Source: an uncultured Chromatiales bacterium
GTDB taxonomy: Bacteria; Pseudomonadota; Gammaproteobacteria; Steroidobacterales; GCA-2729495
Direction of reading: 5' to 3'
Length of the DNA: 6,806 bases
NCBI GenBank assembly: GCA_913058165.1
Contig: CAJXQV010000066.1
Location: 1-6,806, forward strand
Below, piece by piece: positions 1 to 5,614 of this stretch. Under the pieces are notes generated by a model. It was given only the letters and a program-made list of their open reading frames with translations, searched no databases and was not told the origin of the DNA. Numbering within the stretch: position 1 is the stretch's first letter; the number at the start of each line of letters is the position of its first letter. A program made the translations under genes and the position numbers.

Positions 1-131
1 TTGATATGAGGTAAGGCTTTGCTCGTGCCTGTAATTTCAAACGGTTGACCATCGAGCGTGTCGCGTTGCACGTCAATCGTAACAAGTGCGGCATGTTCGA
101 ATTCGGCTTGGGTCCATGATGTGAGTTTCAT
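1..131 (-). CDS. Isochorismatase-family cysteine hydrolase, N-terminal fragment
   Basis: The reverse strand reads from ATG (129-131) to the window edge without a stop, giving 43 residues that begin MKLTSWTQAEFEHAALVTID. The hydrophobic strand ending in Asp20 (ALVTIDVQRD) is the typical first strand of isochorismatase-like cysteine hydrolases, where this Asp is the first member of the Asp-Lys-Cys triad. The Lys and Cys lie beyond the window. Family members hydrolyse isochorismate, nicotinamide or other small amides in the cytoplasm; the substrate here cannot be told from 43 residues. The start is supported by an AGAAGG Shine-Dalgarno (complement of 141-146) nine bases upstream. It lies downstream of, and on the same strand as, the SEC-C gene, so the two may be co-transcribed. 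The family call rests on one motif and is fairly secure; the exact function is open. Confidence 0.75.
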   Translation of the reverse strand, partial: MKLTSWTQAEFEHAALVTIDVQRDTLDGQPFEITGTSKALPHI

Positions 132-198
132 TGCGTGACGCCTTCTTTAAAGCTGAGGGTGATGCGAATTCACAGTTTCAGCGCGGGTTATCACACCA

Positions 199-235
199 GC
201 AGGGCTTGAAAATAAAACCTTGTTTAATGCCCTGC
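199..235. repeat. Inverted repeat between SEC-C gene and hydrolase gene
   Basis: GCAGGGC (199-205) and GCCCTGC (229-235) are perfect 7-base arms around a 23-base AT-rich loop. On the minus strand the hairpin would start about ten bases after the SEC-C stop codon. No T-run follows on either strand, so it is not a classical intrinsic terminator. It could be an mRNA processing or stabilising hairpin, or chance. Confidence 0.3.
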
Positions 236-244
236 AGATCGGCT

Positions 245-415
245 TTAACTGGCCGCTCCATGGCACTTTTTGAACTTTTTACTGCTGCCACAGGGGCAGG
301 CATCGTTACGACCAACTTTCGGTTCGCTGCGTTGATAGGGTGTTGCGGGACTGTCATGATCGCAGTCGGGACCATGCACATGAGGCTTTGGCGGGATGGG
401 TTTGCGTTCTGGCAT
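245..415 (-). CDS. Small SEC-C motif zinc-binding protein (56 aa)
   Basis: The reverse strand encodes 56 residues from ATG (413-415) to TAA (245-247). The C-terminal third reads [20 protein letters not shown], a textbook SEC-C motif with zinc ligands Cys40, Cys42, Cys51 and His52 (CxC-x8-CH). This motif is known from the C-terminus of SecA, where it binds zinc and SecB, and from many small stand-alone proteins of unknown role. The N-terminal 36 residues are Pro/His/Asp-rich ([20 protein letters not shown]) and could add metal ligands; no membrane segment or signal peptide is present. An AGGA Shine-Dalgarno lies nine bases before the ATG. The gene is upstream of the cysteine hydrolase on the same strand, 113 bases apart, so the two may form one unit. 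The motif is secure; the biological role is unknown. Confidence 0.85.
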   Translation of the reverse strand: MPERKPIPPKPHVHGPDCDHDSPATPYQRSEPKVGRNDACPCGSSKKFKKCHGAAS

Positions 416-699
416 GGTGTTTATTCCTGTTGAGCTTAGAAGGATGGCCGGTGATTGTCAGCAAGCTATCGCCGGAACGCAAGCGCGCTCATTGGGACGC
501 ATTGCGATTACAGCGGTTACACCATGTAATTGCTACAAATTGTGCCACCCAGACTCACTGAGTGAGCACTGTTGTGGGTTTTGTGGGCTGGGGAATTTAG
601 CCTCGTGCGCTGCTATTGATGTTTGCAACATGGGTGCAAGACCACATAGTGGCGCGTTGGGCATGGTGCTGAACGCCCAAGTCAGGCAAAATGCACCCG
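416..699. other. Intergenic region between divergent genes, no convincing gene
   Basis: This is most of the 353 bases between the SEC-C gene (minus) and the desaturase (plus). It must hold the SEC-C promoter; a weak candidate on the minus strand is TTGCTG/TCTAAG with an 18-base spacer, just upstream of that gene's Shine-Dalgarno. A GTG-started frame of 36 codons (451-561, plus) has AAGGA six bases upstream, but its product is not recognisable. An overlapping Cys-rich frame runs to 737 with no usable start. A short dyad CTCAC-TGA-GTGAG lies at 554-566. I find no RNA gene here. Confidence 0.5.
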
Positions 700-729
700 T
701 TGTTGTGTCGAATTATTTATTACTATTAT
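700..729 (+). promoter_or_regulatory. Candidate sigma-70 promoter of the desaturase gene
   Basis: TTGTTG (700-705) and TATTAT (724-729) are separated by 18 bases; the -10 matches the consensus at five of six positions, the -35 at only three. The stretch is markedly AT-rich compared with its surroundings. Transcription would start near 736, about 33 bases before the desaturase ATG, placing the dyad at 739-753 just downstream of the start site. Confidence 0.4.
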
Positions 730-738
730 TGAGTTGAC

Positions 739-753
739 TCAGGTCGTACCTGA
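739..753. promoter_or_regulatory. GntR/FadR-like palindromic operator candidate
   Basis: TCAGGT-CGT-ACCTGA is a perfect 15-base dyad with 6-base arms. Its core GT-N3-AC fits the operator pattern of the FadR subfamily of GntR regulators. Read on the other strand, the centre GGTACGACC is the same as in the classical E. coli FadR site (ATCTGGTACGACCAGAT), from which the 15-mer differs at one symmetric pair. It lies 15 bases before the desaturase start and just after the predicted transcription start, a position suited to repression. GTACCT also recurs at 758-763, 12 bases from the copy inside the dyad. The dyad is seen; the regulator is inferred. Confidence 0.45.
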
Positions 754-768
754 TTCAGTACCTTATTT

Positions 769-1554
769 ATGTTTCGATTTTCTGCAGACCGGTTTCCGGT
801 TGCTTGCGTGCTGGCGTTCAGCGCTATCGATTTCGCGGTGTATTTCACCGTTGATAATCTAGCGTGGCTGGTGACTTACACTGTGTTAACGATTGTGCCT
901 AAGGGAATTGTTTGTGCCTGGAATCATCACCATCAACACACCAAAACATTTCATGCCACATGGACTAACCGTGTGCTGGAGTTTTTCTATGCATTGCATA
1001 CAGGTGTAACCACCAACCTCTGGGTGTTGCATCATGTGCTTGGTCATCACCGTAACTTTCTTGACCAGAGTCGTGATGAAAGTGCCTGGAAGCGAAAAGA
1101 TGGCACAGTAATGGGAGTTTTGGAATACAGTTTTACTATTACGGCTACCGCTTACCCTCGTGGCTACAAAGTTGGCAAGGAGTTTCCGCGCCTGCAGCGT
1201 GATTTCATTACCTACACTTTGCTGAGTCTTGTCGGCGTTATTGCTATAACGGCTTATCGCCCGGTTCCCGCACTGTTCGTGTTCCTTATTCCGATGGCGC
1301 TGGCGCTGTTGTTTACTGCCTGGGTAACCTTCGATCATCACAGCGGTCTGGATAGCGACGACCCCATGGAGGCTTCGTACAACAACACCAGTCCGTTCTT
1401 TAATCTGATGACGGGCAACCTGGGGTATCACACTGCCCACCATTACAAGCAGGGCCTGCATTGGTCAAAACTACCTGAACTGCACAAACAGTTGGAAGGT
1501 GATATTCCACCGGAACTGGTTCGCAACGCCAAGTTCTTGCTGGCCAACGGCTGA
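769..1554 (+). CDS. Membrane fatty acid desaturase family protein
   Basis: The 261-residue product carries the three histidine boxes of the membrane di-iron desaturase/hydroxylase superfamily: box 1 HHHQH (53-57, HxxxH), box 2 HHVLGHH (88-94, HxxxHH) and box 3 HTAHH (221-225, HxxHH, preceded by NLGY). A further His pair at 190-191 may also bind iron. These residues hold a di-iron centre that uses O2 and electrons from a redox partner to desaturate or hydroxylate an acyl chain or other lipid in the inner membrane. Hydrophobic segments lie near residues 10-28, 31-50, 148-163 and 166-188. At 261 residues it is compact but within the family range. The ATG at 769 is the first possible start after an in-frame stop at 751-753; there is no clear Shine-Dalgarno. 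Regio-specificity and substrate (fatty acid, carotenoid or sterol-like lipid) cannot be assigned. A FadR-like dyad precedes it and a strong terminator follows it. Confidence 0.88.
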   Translation: MFRFSADRFPVACVLAFSAIDFAVYFTVDNLAWLVTYTVLTIVPKGIVCAWNHHHQHTKTFHATWTNRVLEFFYALHTGVTTNLWVLHHVLGHHRNFLDQSRDESAWKRKDGTVMGVLEYSFTITATAYPRGYKVGKEFPRLQRDFITYTLLSLVGVIAITAYRPVPALFVFLIPMALALLFTAWVTFDHHSGLDSDDPMEASYNNTSPFFNLMTGNLGYHTAHHYKQGLHWSKLPELHKQLEGDIPPELVRNAKFLLANG

Positions 1555-1576
1555 AAATCCAGCCAAAGCACCATCG

Positions 1577-1633
1577 GGGTCTGACCCTACTTTAGTCCTC
1601 CACAGAGTAAAGTAGGGTCAGACCCTTTTTTTT
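1577..1633 (+). terminator. Strong hairpin terminator made of two REP-like palindromes
   Basis: GGGTCTGACCCTACTTTA (1577-1594) pairs perfectly over 18 bases with 1608-1625, with a 13-base loop, and is followed by eight Ts (1626-1633). It begins 22 bases after the desaturase stop, as expected of an intrinsic terminator on the plus strand. Each arm contains GGGTC-T/A-GACCC, itself a small palindrome, so the element is two inverted copies of one short unit. This is the architecture of a REP doublet, and GGGTCTGACCC-type palindromes are to my recollection often seen dispersed in gammaproteobacterial genomes near REP-associated tyrosine transposases. No transposase is present here. Terminator function is the safer call; the mobile-repeat origin is inferred. 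Confidence 0.85.
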
Positions 1634-1661
1634 GGTTAGCCTCTTTTCCTGTTGATAGGCT
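1632..1661 (+). promoter_or_regulatory. Weak promoter candidate for the kelch-like gene
   Basis: TTGGTT (1632-1637) and TAGGCT (1656-1661) are spaced by 18 bases directly behind the terminator; TATATT at 1661-1666 is an alternative -10 without a good -35. A promoter is needed here because the terminator isolates the downstream gene. An AGGG (1685-1688) serves as a modest ribosome site for the ATG at 1697. Confidence 0.25.
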
Positions 1662-1696
1662 ATATTCAGCTTCAGGCATTCAATAGGGTATTCGCA

Positions 1697-2668
1697 ATGA
1701 AATGGGAACAACTTTTAAAGGCAGCGCCCTGGGGCGTGAGGGCCATGCCGCGCGGCGGGCAGATGGACGGTTATTTCTATGTCATTAGCGGCCGTAAGGG
1801 GATGTTTAAAATCTACTCCGATACCTGGCGCAGTGCCGATGGTGTGAACTGGGAGTTAATGTCGGCGAAGGCGGGTTGGGGCAAACGCTGTTATCCGGAA
1901 GTCGATTGCATCGACGGGCACCTTATTCTTAATGGCGGGCAGAGCCTTAAAACTTTTTATAACGATGTCTGGCGTTCGGCTGACCAGGGGCGAAACTGGG
2001 ATCAGGTGTGTGCTGAAGCACCTTGGGATGTTCGTGCAGGCCATCACAGTCATGTGATCGATGGCCATATTTATATGTTTGGTGGCGGCCGCAATTCAAC
2101 CGATCGACAGTTTTACCCTGAGTTGTGGGTGAGCAAAGACTTGGGTGAAACTTGGGAGCTCCGTGCCGAGTTGCCCGAGGATATGGGCCGTGCCGGTATG
2201 CAGGTTGTGCATATCGACGGAACAATCTATTTCATGGGTGGTGATCACGACAACCCCGTTTGGCAGGCCAATTGGCCGGGGCGTCGCAATGATGTGTGGA
2301 AGTCGGATGACTTAGGTGAAACCTGGGAGATGCTGGGCCATGCGCCGTGGTCTGCCCGCACAGGACATCAGGCAATTGCTCACAATGGCAAGGTGTCCTT
2401 AATTGGCGGCCACAAACAGGGCAAGGGCAAATACATTCAGGACCTAGGCCATGATCTGTGGACTTGGGAGCCGAAGGCCTGCAGCGAAGGCATGGAAGGC
2501 TGGCAGCTTCACAGCAACAACGTCTGGAATTGCGAGTCAGTGGGGCAGGGCAAGAGTGATTTCATGATCGAGGTGCGCGATAACAAGATCTGGACCTTTG
2601 GCGGTGATCGCGAGCGTATCTCACCATGGCCTCAGGATAACGATGTGTGGGTGGCGGACGCGCCCTGA
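1697..2668 (+). CDS. Kelch/Asp-box repeat beta-propeller protein
   Basis: The 323-residue product consists almost wholly of about six repeats of 45-55 residues, beginning near residues 10, 59, 108, 159, 216 and 286. A typical unit reads APWxxRxGH, then a strand ending in the kelch Gly-Gly (for example DGHIYMFGG at 122-130), then NDVWxS, then an Asp-box SxDxGxxW (SADQGRNW 94-101, SKDLGETW 146-153, SDDLGETW 203-210; repeat 1 has a shortened form). Kelch and Asp-box (BNR) repeats both build beta-propellers, so a six-bladed propeller is expected. No catalytic residues are recognisable, so a binding or scaffold role is more likely than an enzyme. There is no signal peptide, which suggests a cytosolic protein. 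An upstream in-frame TTG (1652) would add 15 residues that do not resemble a signal; ATG 1697 is preferred, with AGGG 8 bases before it. Confidence 0.8.
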   Translation: MKWEQLLKAAPWGVRAMPRGGQMDGYFYVISGRKGMFKIYSDTWRSADGVNWELMSAKAGWGKRCYPEVDCIDGHLILNGGQSLKTFYNDVWRSADQGRNWDQVCAEAPWDVRAGHHSHVIDGHIYMFGGGRNSTDRQFYPELWVSKDLGETWELRAELPEDMGRAGMQVVHIDGTIYFMGGDHDNPVWQANWPGRRNDVWKSDDLGETWEMLGHAPWSARTGHQAIAHNGKVSLIGGHKQGKGKYIQDLGHDLWTWEPKACSEGMEGWQLHSNNVWNCESVGQGKSDFMIEVRDNKIWTFGGDRERISPWPQDNDVWVADAP

Positions 2669-2701
2669 GAAAACTATTTTTTCGTTAGGCTTGGAGGGTC
2701 A

Positions 2702-2784
2702 GTCTGAAACATGGCCGTGTCATGCTAGTAATGCGAGTCTCGCTGCGCTCATCGCTGAAATCACCCCAGCAATGCTTTTCAGAC
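2702..2784. repeat. Nested inverted repeats upstream of the NYN gene
   Basis: GTCTGAAA (2702-2709) and TTTCAGAC (2777-2784) are perfect 8-base inverted arms enclosing 67 bases. Inside lies a second dyad, GCGAG-T-CTCGC (2733-2743). The block fills most of the 181-base gap between the kelch-like and NYN genes. It has no T-run after it and is not a clear terminator; it could be a dispersed repeat remnant or structured leader RNA. Confidence 0.35.
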
Positions 2785-2849
2785 ATTGCCATTGCCGACT
2801 GGGTATGCTGATCGCTTAATTCTTGTCGAACCATGAAAGGCCACAAAAA

Positions 2850-3338
2850 ATGAAGGTAAAAGCCCCCGAAAAAATATGCATTTTTGTCGATGTGCAAAAC
2901 ATCTACTACACCTGTCGTGAGGCCTATGGGCGAAATTTCGATTACAACGCCTTTTGGGCCAGAGTGACTGAGGGCAACGAGTTGGTTGGCGCTTACGCTT
3001 ACGCCACCGATCGAGGCGATGAAAAACAGCAGCAGTTTCAGAATATTCTGCGAGCTATAGGCTTTACTGTGCTGCTGAAACCTGTGGTCAAGCGAGCCGA
3101 CGGTTCTACCAAGGCCGACTGGGATGTGGGTATTGCGCTGGATGTATACGAGGCGGCATCACAGTGTGACAAAGTGGTGCTGTTATCGGGCGATGGTGAC
3201 TTCGCTATTTTGCTGGAACGTATCAGAGAGCGCTTTAAAACCCGCTCGGAGGTCTATAGCGTGTTCCCGCTAACTGCTGCAGCATTAATTACTGCGGCCA
3301 GCAGTTATGTTCCGGTTGAGAAGGGTTTATTGCTTTAG
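2850..3338 (+). CDS. NYN domain protein, LabA/DUF88-like putative ribonuclease
   Basis: The 162-residue protein is essentially one NYN domain, a PIN-like metal-dependent nuclease fold. The conserved acidic set is visible: FVDVQN at 12-17 (Asp14, Asn17), KADWDVGIALD at 88-98 (Asp90, Asp92, Asp98) and SGDGDF at 113-118 (Asp115, Asp117). Relatives in the LabA/DUF88 group are thought to be RNases, generally with unknown targets; the intact acidic residues argue for activity here. It is probably cytosolic, with no signal or membrane segment. The start is ATG 2850, with AAAGG (2836-2840) nine bases upstream; a TTG at 2823 would add nine residues and has no better ribosome site. The gene ends 10 bases before the end of the convergent phospholipase gene, leaving no room for a separate terminator between them. 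Confidence 0.88.
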   Translation: MKVKAPEKICIFVDVQNIYYTCREAYGRNFDYNAFWARVTEGNELVGAYAYATDRGDEKQQQFQNILRAIGFTVLLKPVVKRADGSTKADWDVGIALDVYEAASQCDKVVLLSGDGDFAILLERIRERFKTRSEVYSVFPLTAAALITAASSYVPVEKGLLL

Positions 3339-3348
3339 CCGAGCAGGC

Positions 3349-4362
3349 TTAGCGCTGTATATAGTCGTTTAATGACACGCCGATGCCAATACGCTGTATG
3401 CGCGCATCGTAGTCGAGCAGACTTTCGCCATAGCCATTCCAATACTGGGCATAAACCCGCAACGATTTTGTCATCGGGTAGCTCCAGGTAAGTTCGAGAC
3501 CATTTTTTTGTGTGCCGGGTCTGAACATAGCGGTGAAGGTGTTTTTGTTGGGTGCATACGCCACCCGGATATCGCCGGCACCGTAGTAGCGATACATGTT
3601 CGGGTTGTTATCGTCTTCATCGTCTTCCGGAAGCCTGTACCAGGCCCGCAGCTCAACGGCCACGCTATTAAAATCCAAATACAAGCGACCCATAATTCTG
3701 TCCCAGCTACGGGAGAGTAACTGCGAGCGACCGTTGGATTGGTGATTAATGCCAATATTGAACGCCGCAACATTGCCACCGAACAGAGATGGGCCACCCC
3801 GATGACTGAAATACAGCTCCGGTTCGTAGTTGGTTTCCCTGAAGGCGGAAGAGATTCTATCATTGCGTATTTGCCACCACGATACGGAAGTATAGGCTGC
3901 CATAATGTCGTTGTTGCTGCCAAACATATTGCGCCACACCGGGGCTTTAATGCTTATTTGAAACTGAGCTTCTTCATTGTCCAATAGATTGTTACCCCCA
4001 CCCGAATTAAGCCTAGAGGGGTTCGGGTCTTTTGAGTAGGTGGCAATCAAGTAATTGGGTTTGAAGGCGGTAATCGCAAACGGATGATCGTGATTTTCCT
4101 GTTCGTCGGCTATACGGTTTTGCAACGGCGTAAGTCGCTTATCAGTTGGCGCACTTGCAGATGCTTGTGTCGGTGATACCTGCTCTGCACATTGAGCGCG
4201 AATGGCCTCGACGGTGGTTTCGGGCTCTGCCGTTCTAAGAGCTTTGATTAGGCAGGCTTCTGTTGTGTTGACGTGCTCAAGCGCCAGTGCATCAGTTGCG
4301 GCAAATGCTATGGGAATGATTGCAAGGGGTATCAGCGATTGAAACAAACGAGCGGTTGACAT
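3349..4362 (-). CDS. pldA: Outer-membrane phospholipase A1 (OMPLA)
   Basis: The 337-residue precursor matches the OMPLA family, a calcium-dependent dimeric outer-membrane barrel that hydrolyses acyl chains of phospholipids reaching the outer leaflet. The catalytic segment reads GINHQSNGRSQLLSRSWDRI, with His207 and Ser209 in the HxSNGxS motif (E. coli His142 and Ser144). The third E. coli residue, Asn156, aligns with Asp221 here. The N-terminus (about residues 1-27, core LIPLAIIPIAFA, then ATDALA) is a Sec signal peptide. A periplasmic extension of roughly 65 residues follows, containing Cys37 and Cys58, which makes it longer than the 289-residue E. coli precursor. The rest shows alternating amphipathic barrel strands. 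The start at 4362 is chosen over one at 4500 because the signal peptide begins there and an AGAGGA site lies about eight bases upstream. It converges with the NYN gene. Confidence 0.92.
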   Translation of the reverse strand: MSTARLFQSLIPLAIIPIAFAATDALALEHVNTTEACLIKALRTAEPETTVEAIRAQCAEQVSPTQASASAPTDKRLTPLQNRIADEQENHDHPFAITAFKPNYLIATYSKDPNPSRLNSGGGNNLLDNEEAQFQISIKAPVWRNMFGSNNDIMAAYTSVSWWQIRNDRISSAFRETNYEPELYFSHRGGPSLFGGNVAAFNIGINHQSNGRSQLLSRSWDRIMGRLYLDFNSVAVELRAWYRLPEDDEDDNNPNMYRYYGAGDIRVAYAPNKNTFTAMFRPGTQKNGLELTWSYPMTKSLRVYAQYWNGYGESLLDYDARIQRIGIGVSLNDYIQR

Positions 4363-4400
4363 GGTTGGGGTCCTCTGGAGCAGCAATGCCGGTTTGTTGA

Positions 4401-4460
4401 GCCAGTTCGAGACTGGCGATGTCGTAAAGTCTAAACGATTGAAGCCTGCTATCGGCAGGC
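4401..4460. repeat. Two matching hairpins in the pldA leader
   Basis: GCCAGT-TCGAG-ACTGGC (4401-4417) and GCCTGC-TATCG-GCAGGC (4444-4460) are two perfect dyads with the same geometry, a 6-base stem and 5-base loop, with starts 43 bases apart. They lie about 39 to 98 bases upstream of the phospholipase start. They could be RNA hairpins in the leader or operator sites for a dimeric regulator. No clear sigma-70 promoter could be placed beside them. Confidence 0.4.
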
Positions 4461-4545
4461 GATGGCGAAAAACCCCGGATTGGTGCCTGAAGAAAACCAC
4501 CCTCTGAACGTGTCACGATTATTGGGGCTCGCAGGGCAGGGCGTC

Positions 4546-4578
4546 TGCTATCTTTCCTTCCACTCAGCGATATAAGGA
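4546..4578 (+). promoter_or_regulatory. Extended -10 candidate and ribosome site of the flavin reductase gene
   Basis: TGCTATCTT (4546-4554) has the TGn extension and a four-of-six -10 hexamer; no good -35 is found at the proper distance, as is common for extended -10 promoters. AAGGA (4574-4578) lies seven bases before the ATG at 4586 and firmly supports that start. The ribosome site is more certain than the promoter. Confidence 0.35.
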
Positions 4579-4585
4579 ATGCACC

Positions 4586-5455
4586 ATGGCCGATTCAGCC
4601 AACTCGGATCAATTTGTCTCTAGCCCTATGAGGGATAACTGGTATCAGCGTTCATCGTACTTGGGTTCCACCTTTGCGTTAATTACCACCGTGGATGAGC
4701 ATGGGCAGACCAATATTGGTCCATACCAGCTGAGTTTCCCGTTCGAGGTAAACACCGGCCGCTCATGGATGGTGATCAGTCGCAATACCTCAAATACGGC
4801 AACTAATGTGCACCGCACCTTGAAGTGTGCGCTTAATTTTATCGAATACGATGAGGCGCATATAGATACTATCCTGAAGCTGGGTTACCCCGGTCAGACC
4901 ACCGCAGAGAAGATGGCCTATAACACCCTCGATCTGATCGAAAGCCCGACTGCTGGGCGCGAGTCGAACAGTGTCTATCCAAAGATTCTGGCGGATGCCT
5001 ATCAGGTGTATGAGTGCACCTTGGATGTTGATCGTATCAATGAGAACCCGATTCTGCGTGATTCACCATCCGCCCATTTGTTGCTAAACATCGATAATAT
5101 TCTGGTCAAAGAAAAGTGGATGGGGGGTATCGACGGCAGTGGCGAAAAAATGCCTAGAATCCCCATGACCTATGGTTTTAGAGGTGGCAGCTCATTTTGG
5201 TTCGGCGAGGTGCAAACCGCGTATAAATTGCCCATTCCTGATTTGGGTGCTAAGCACGAACTGGTGCATTACGAAGCCAATCGTCTTGATGATGAAGTGC
5301 GTTTCACCATGGATGCCTGCAAGCAGCTTACCGGTATTCCGAATGCGTTTTTAAGGAATGTACTTGGCGGCATTATTAAACAGGCTAAAGCACGCGGCGT
5401 GACAAATATTGATGAAGCCTTTGTATTGGAACTTAATAAAGAGCGTGAGGCGTAG
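4586..5455 (+). CDS. Flavin reductase-like FMN-binding split-barrel protein
   Basis: The 289-residue protein has a flavin-reductase-like split barrel in its first two thirds. Strands LGSTFALITTVDEHGQTNIG (26-45) and then PYQLSFPFEV fit the family's opening, where the N-x-GPYQLSF stretch corresponds to the FMN-binding N-x-APYS of relatives; the following SWMVISRNTSNTATN (60-74) fits the next strand and phosphate-binding loop. Such proteins bind FMN and use NAD(P)H to reduce flavin for a partner oxygenase, or are oxidoreductases of unknown substrate. The C-terminal 100 residues exceed the minimal domain (roughly 160 residues) and have no recognised motif. No signal or membrane segment is seen, so it is probably cytosolic. 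No oxygenase partner is encoded nearby, so the substrate is unknown. It is divergent from pldA and converges with the lipoprotein gene; the 159-base gap after it contains only a weak hairpin (CCGAG/CTCGG, 5505-5524). Confidence 0.8.
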   Translation: MADSANSDQFVSSPMRDNWYQRSSYLGSTFALITTVDEHGQTNIGPYQLSFPFEVNTGRSWMVISRNTSNTATNVHRTLKCALNFIEYDEAHIDTILKLGYPGQTTAEKMAYNTLDLIESPTAGRESNSVYPKILADAYQVYECTLDVDRINENPILRDSPSAHLLLNIDNILVKEKWMGGIDGSGEKMPRIPMTYGFRGGSSFWFGEVQTAYKLPIPDLGAKHELVHYEANRLDDEVRFTMDACKQLTGIPNAFLRNVLGGIIKQAKARGVTNIDEAFVLELNKEREA

Positions 5456-5614
5456 GCGGCAGGCGCAGCGATTCGGGTTCGGTAGCCAACCTGATTGACC
5501 TGGGCCGAGTCTTTGTGTGCTCGGTAGTCTGCCTCTAGTTGCGATGAAGCTTTAATGTTGATAGCCCTACAAATAAGGTTCGCTGTCTAATGGCCATAGA
5601 AGAGCTGCTGTGCT

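Noticed and set aside
131..433. 100-codon plus-strand frame at the left end
   Set aside because: It overlaps the SEC-C gene on the other strand, which has a diagnostic motif, and its own product resembles nothing; it is a shadow frame.
451..561. GTG-started frame of 36 codons with AAGGA six bases upstream
   Set aside because: The product is not recognisable, it is very short, and it lies in the likely promoter and leader region of the opposite-strand SEC-C gene. A good ribosome site by chance is plausible.
444..737. Cys-rich plus-strand frame (CNCYKLCHPDSLSEHCCGFC region)
   Set aside because: Its ATG sits directly against the purine run with no spacing, the frame runs through the desaturase promoter region, and the Cys spacing fits no zinc motif I know.
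2833..2853. Six-codon ATG frame whose stop overlaps the NYN start (ATGA)
   Set aside because: It could suggest a leader peptide with translational coupling, but it has no Shine-Dalgarno of its own and contains the NYN gene's ribosome site; most likely chance.
4363..4500. Longer reading of the phospholipase from 4500
   Set aside because: The extra 46 residues would precede an intact signal peptide, and the AGAGGA site fits the start at 4362.
5505..5524. Hairpin CCGAG/CTCGG between the convergent flavin reductase and lipoprotein genes
   Set aside because: The stem is only five bases, the loop is ten, and no T-run follows on either strand, so a terminator cannot be claimed.
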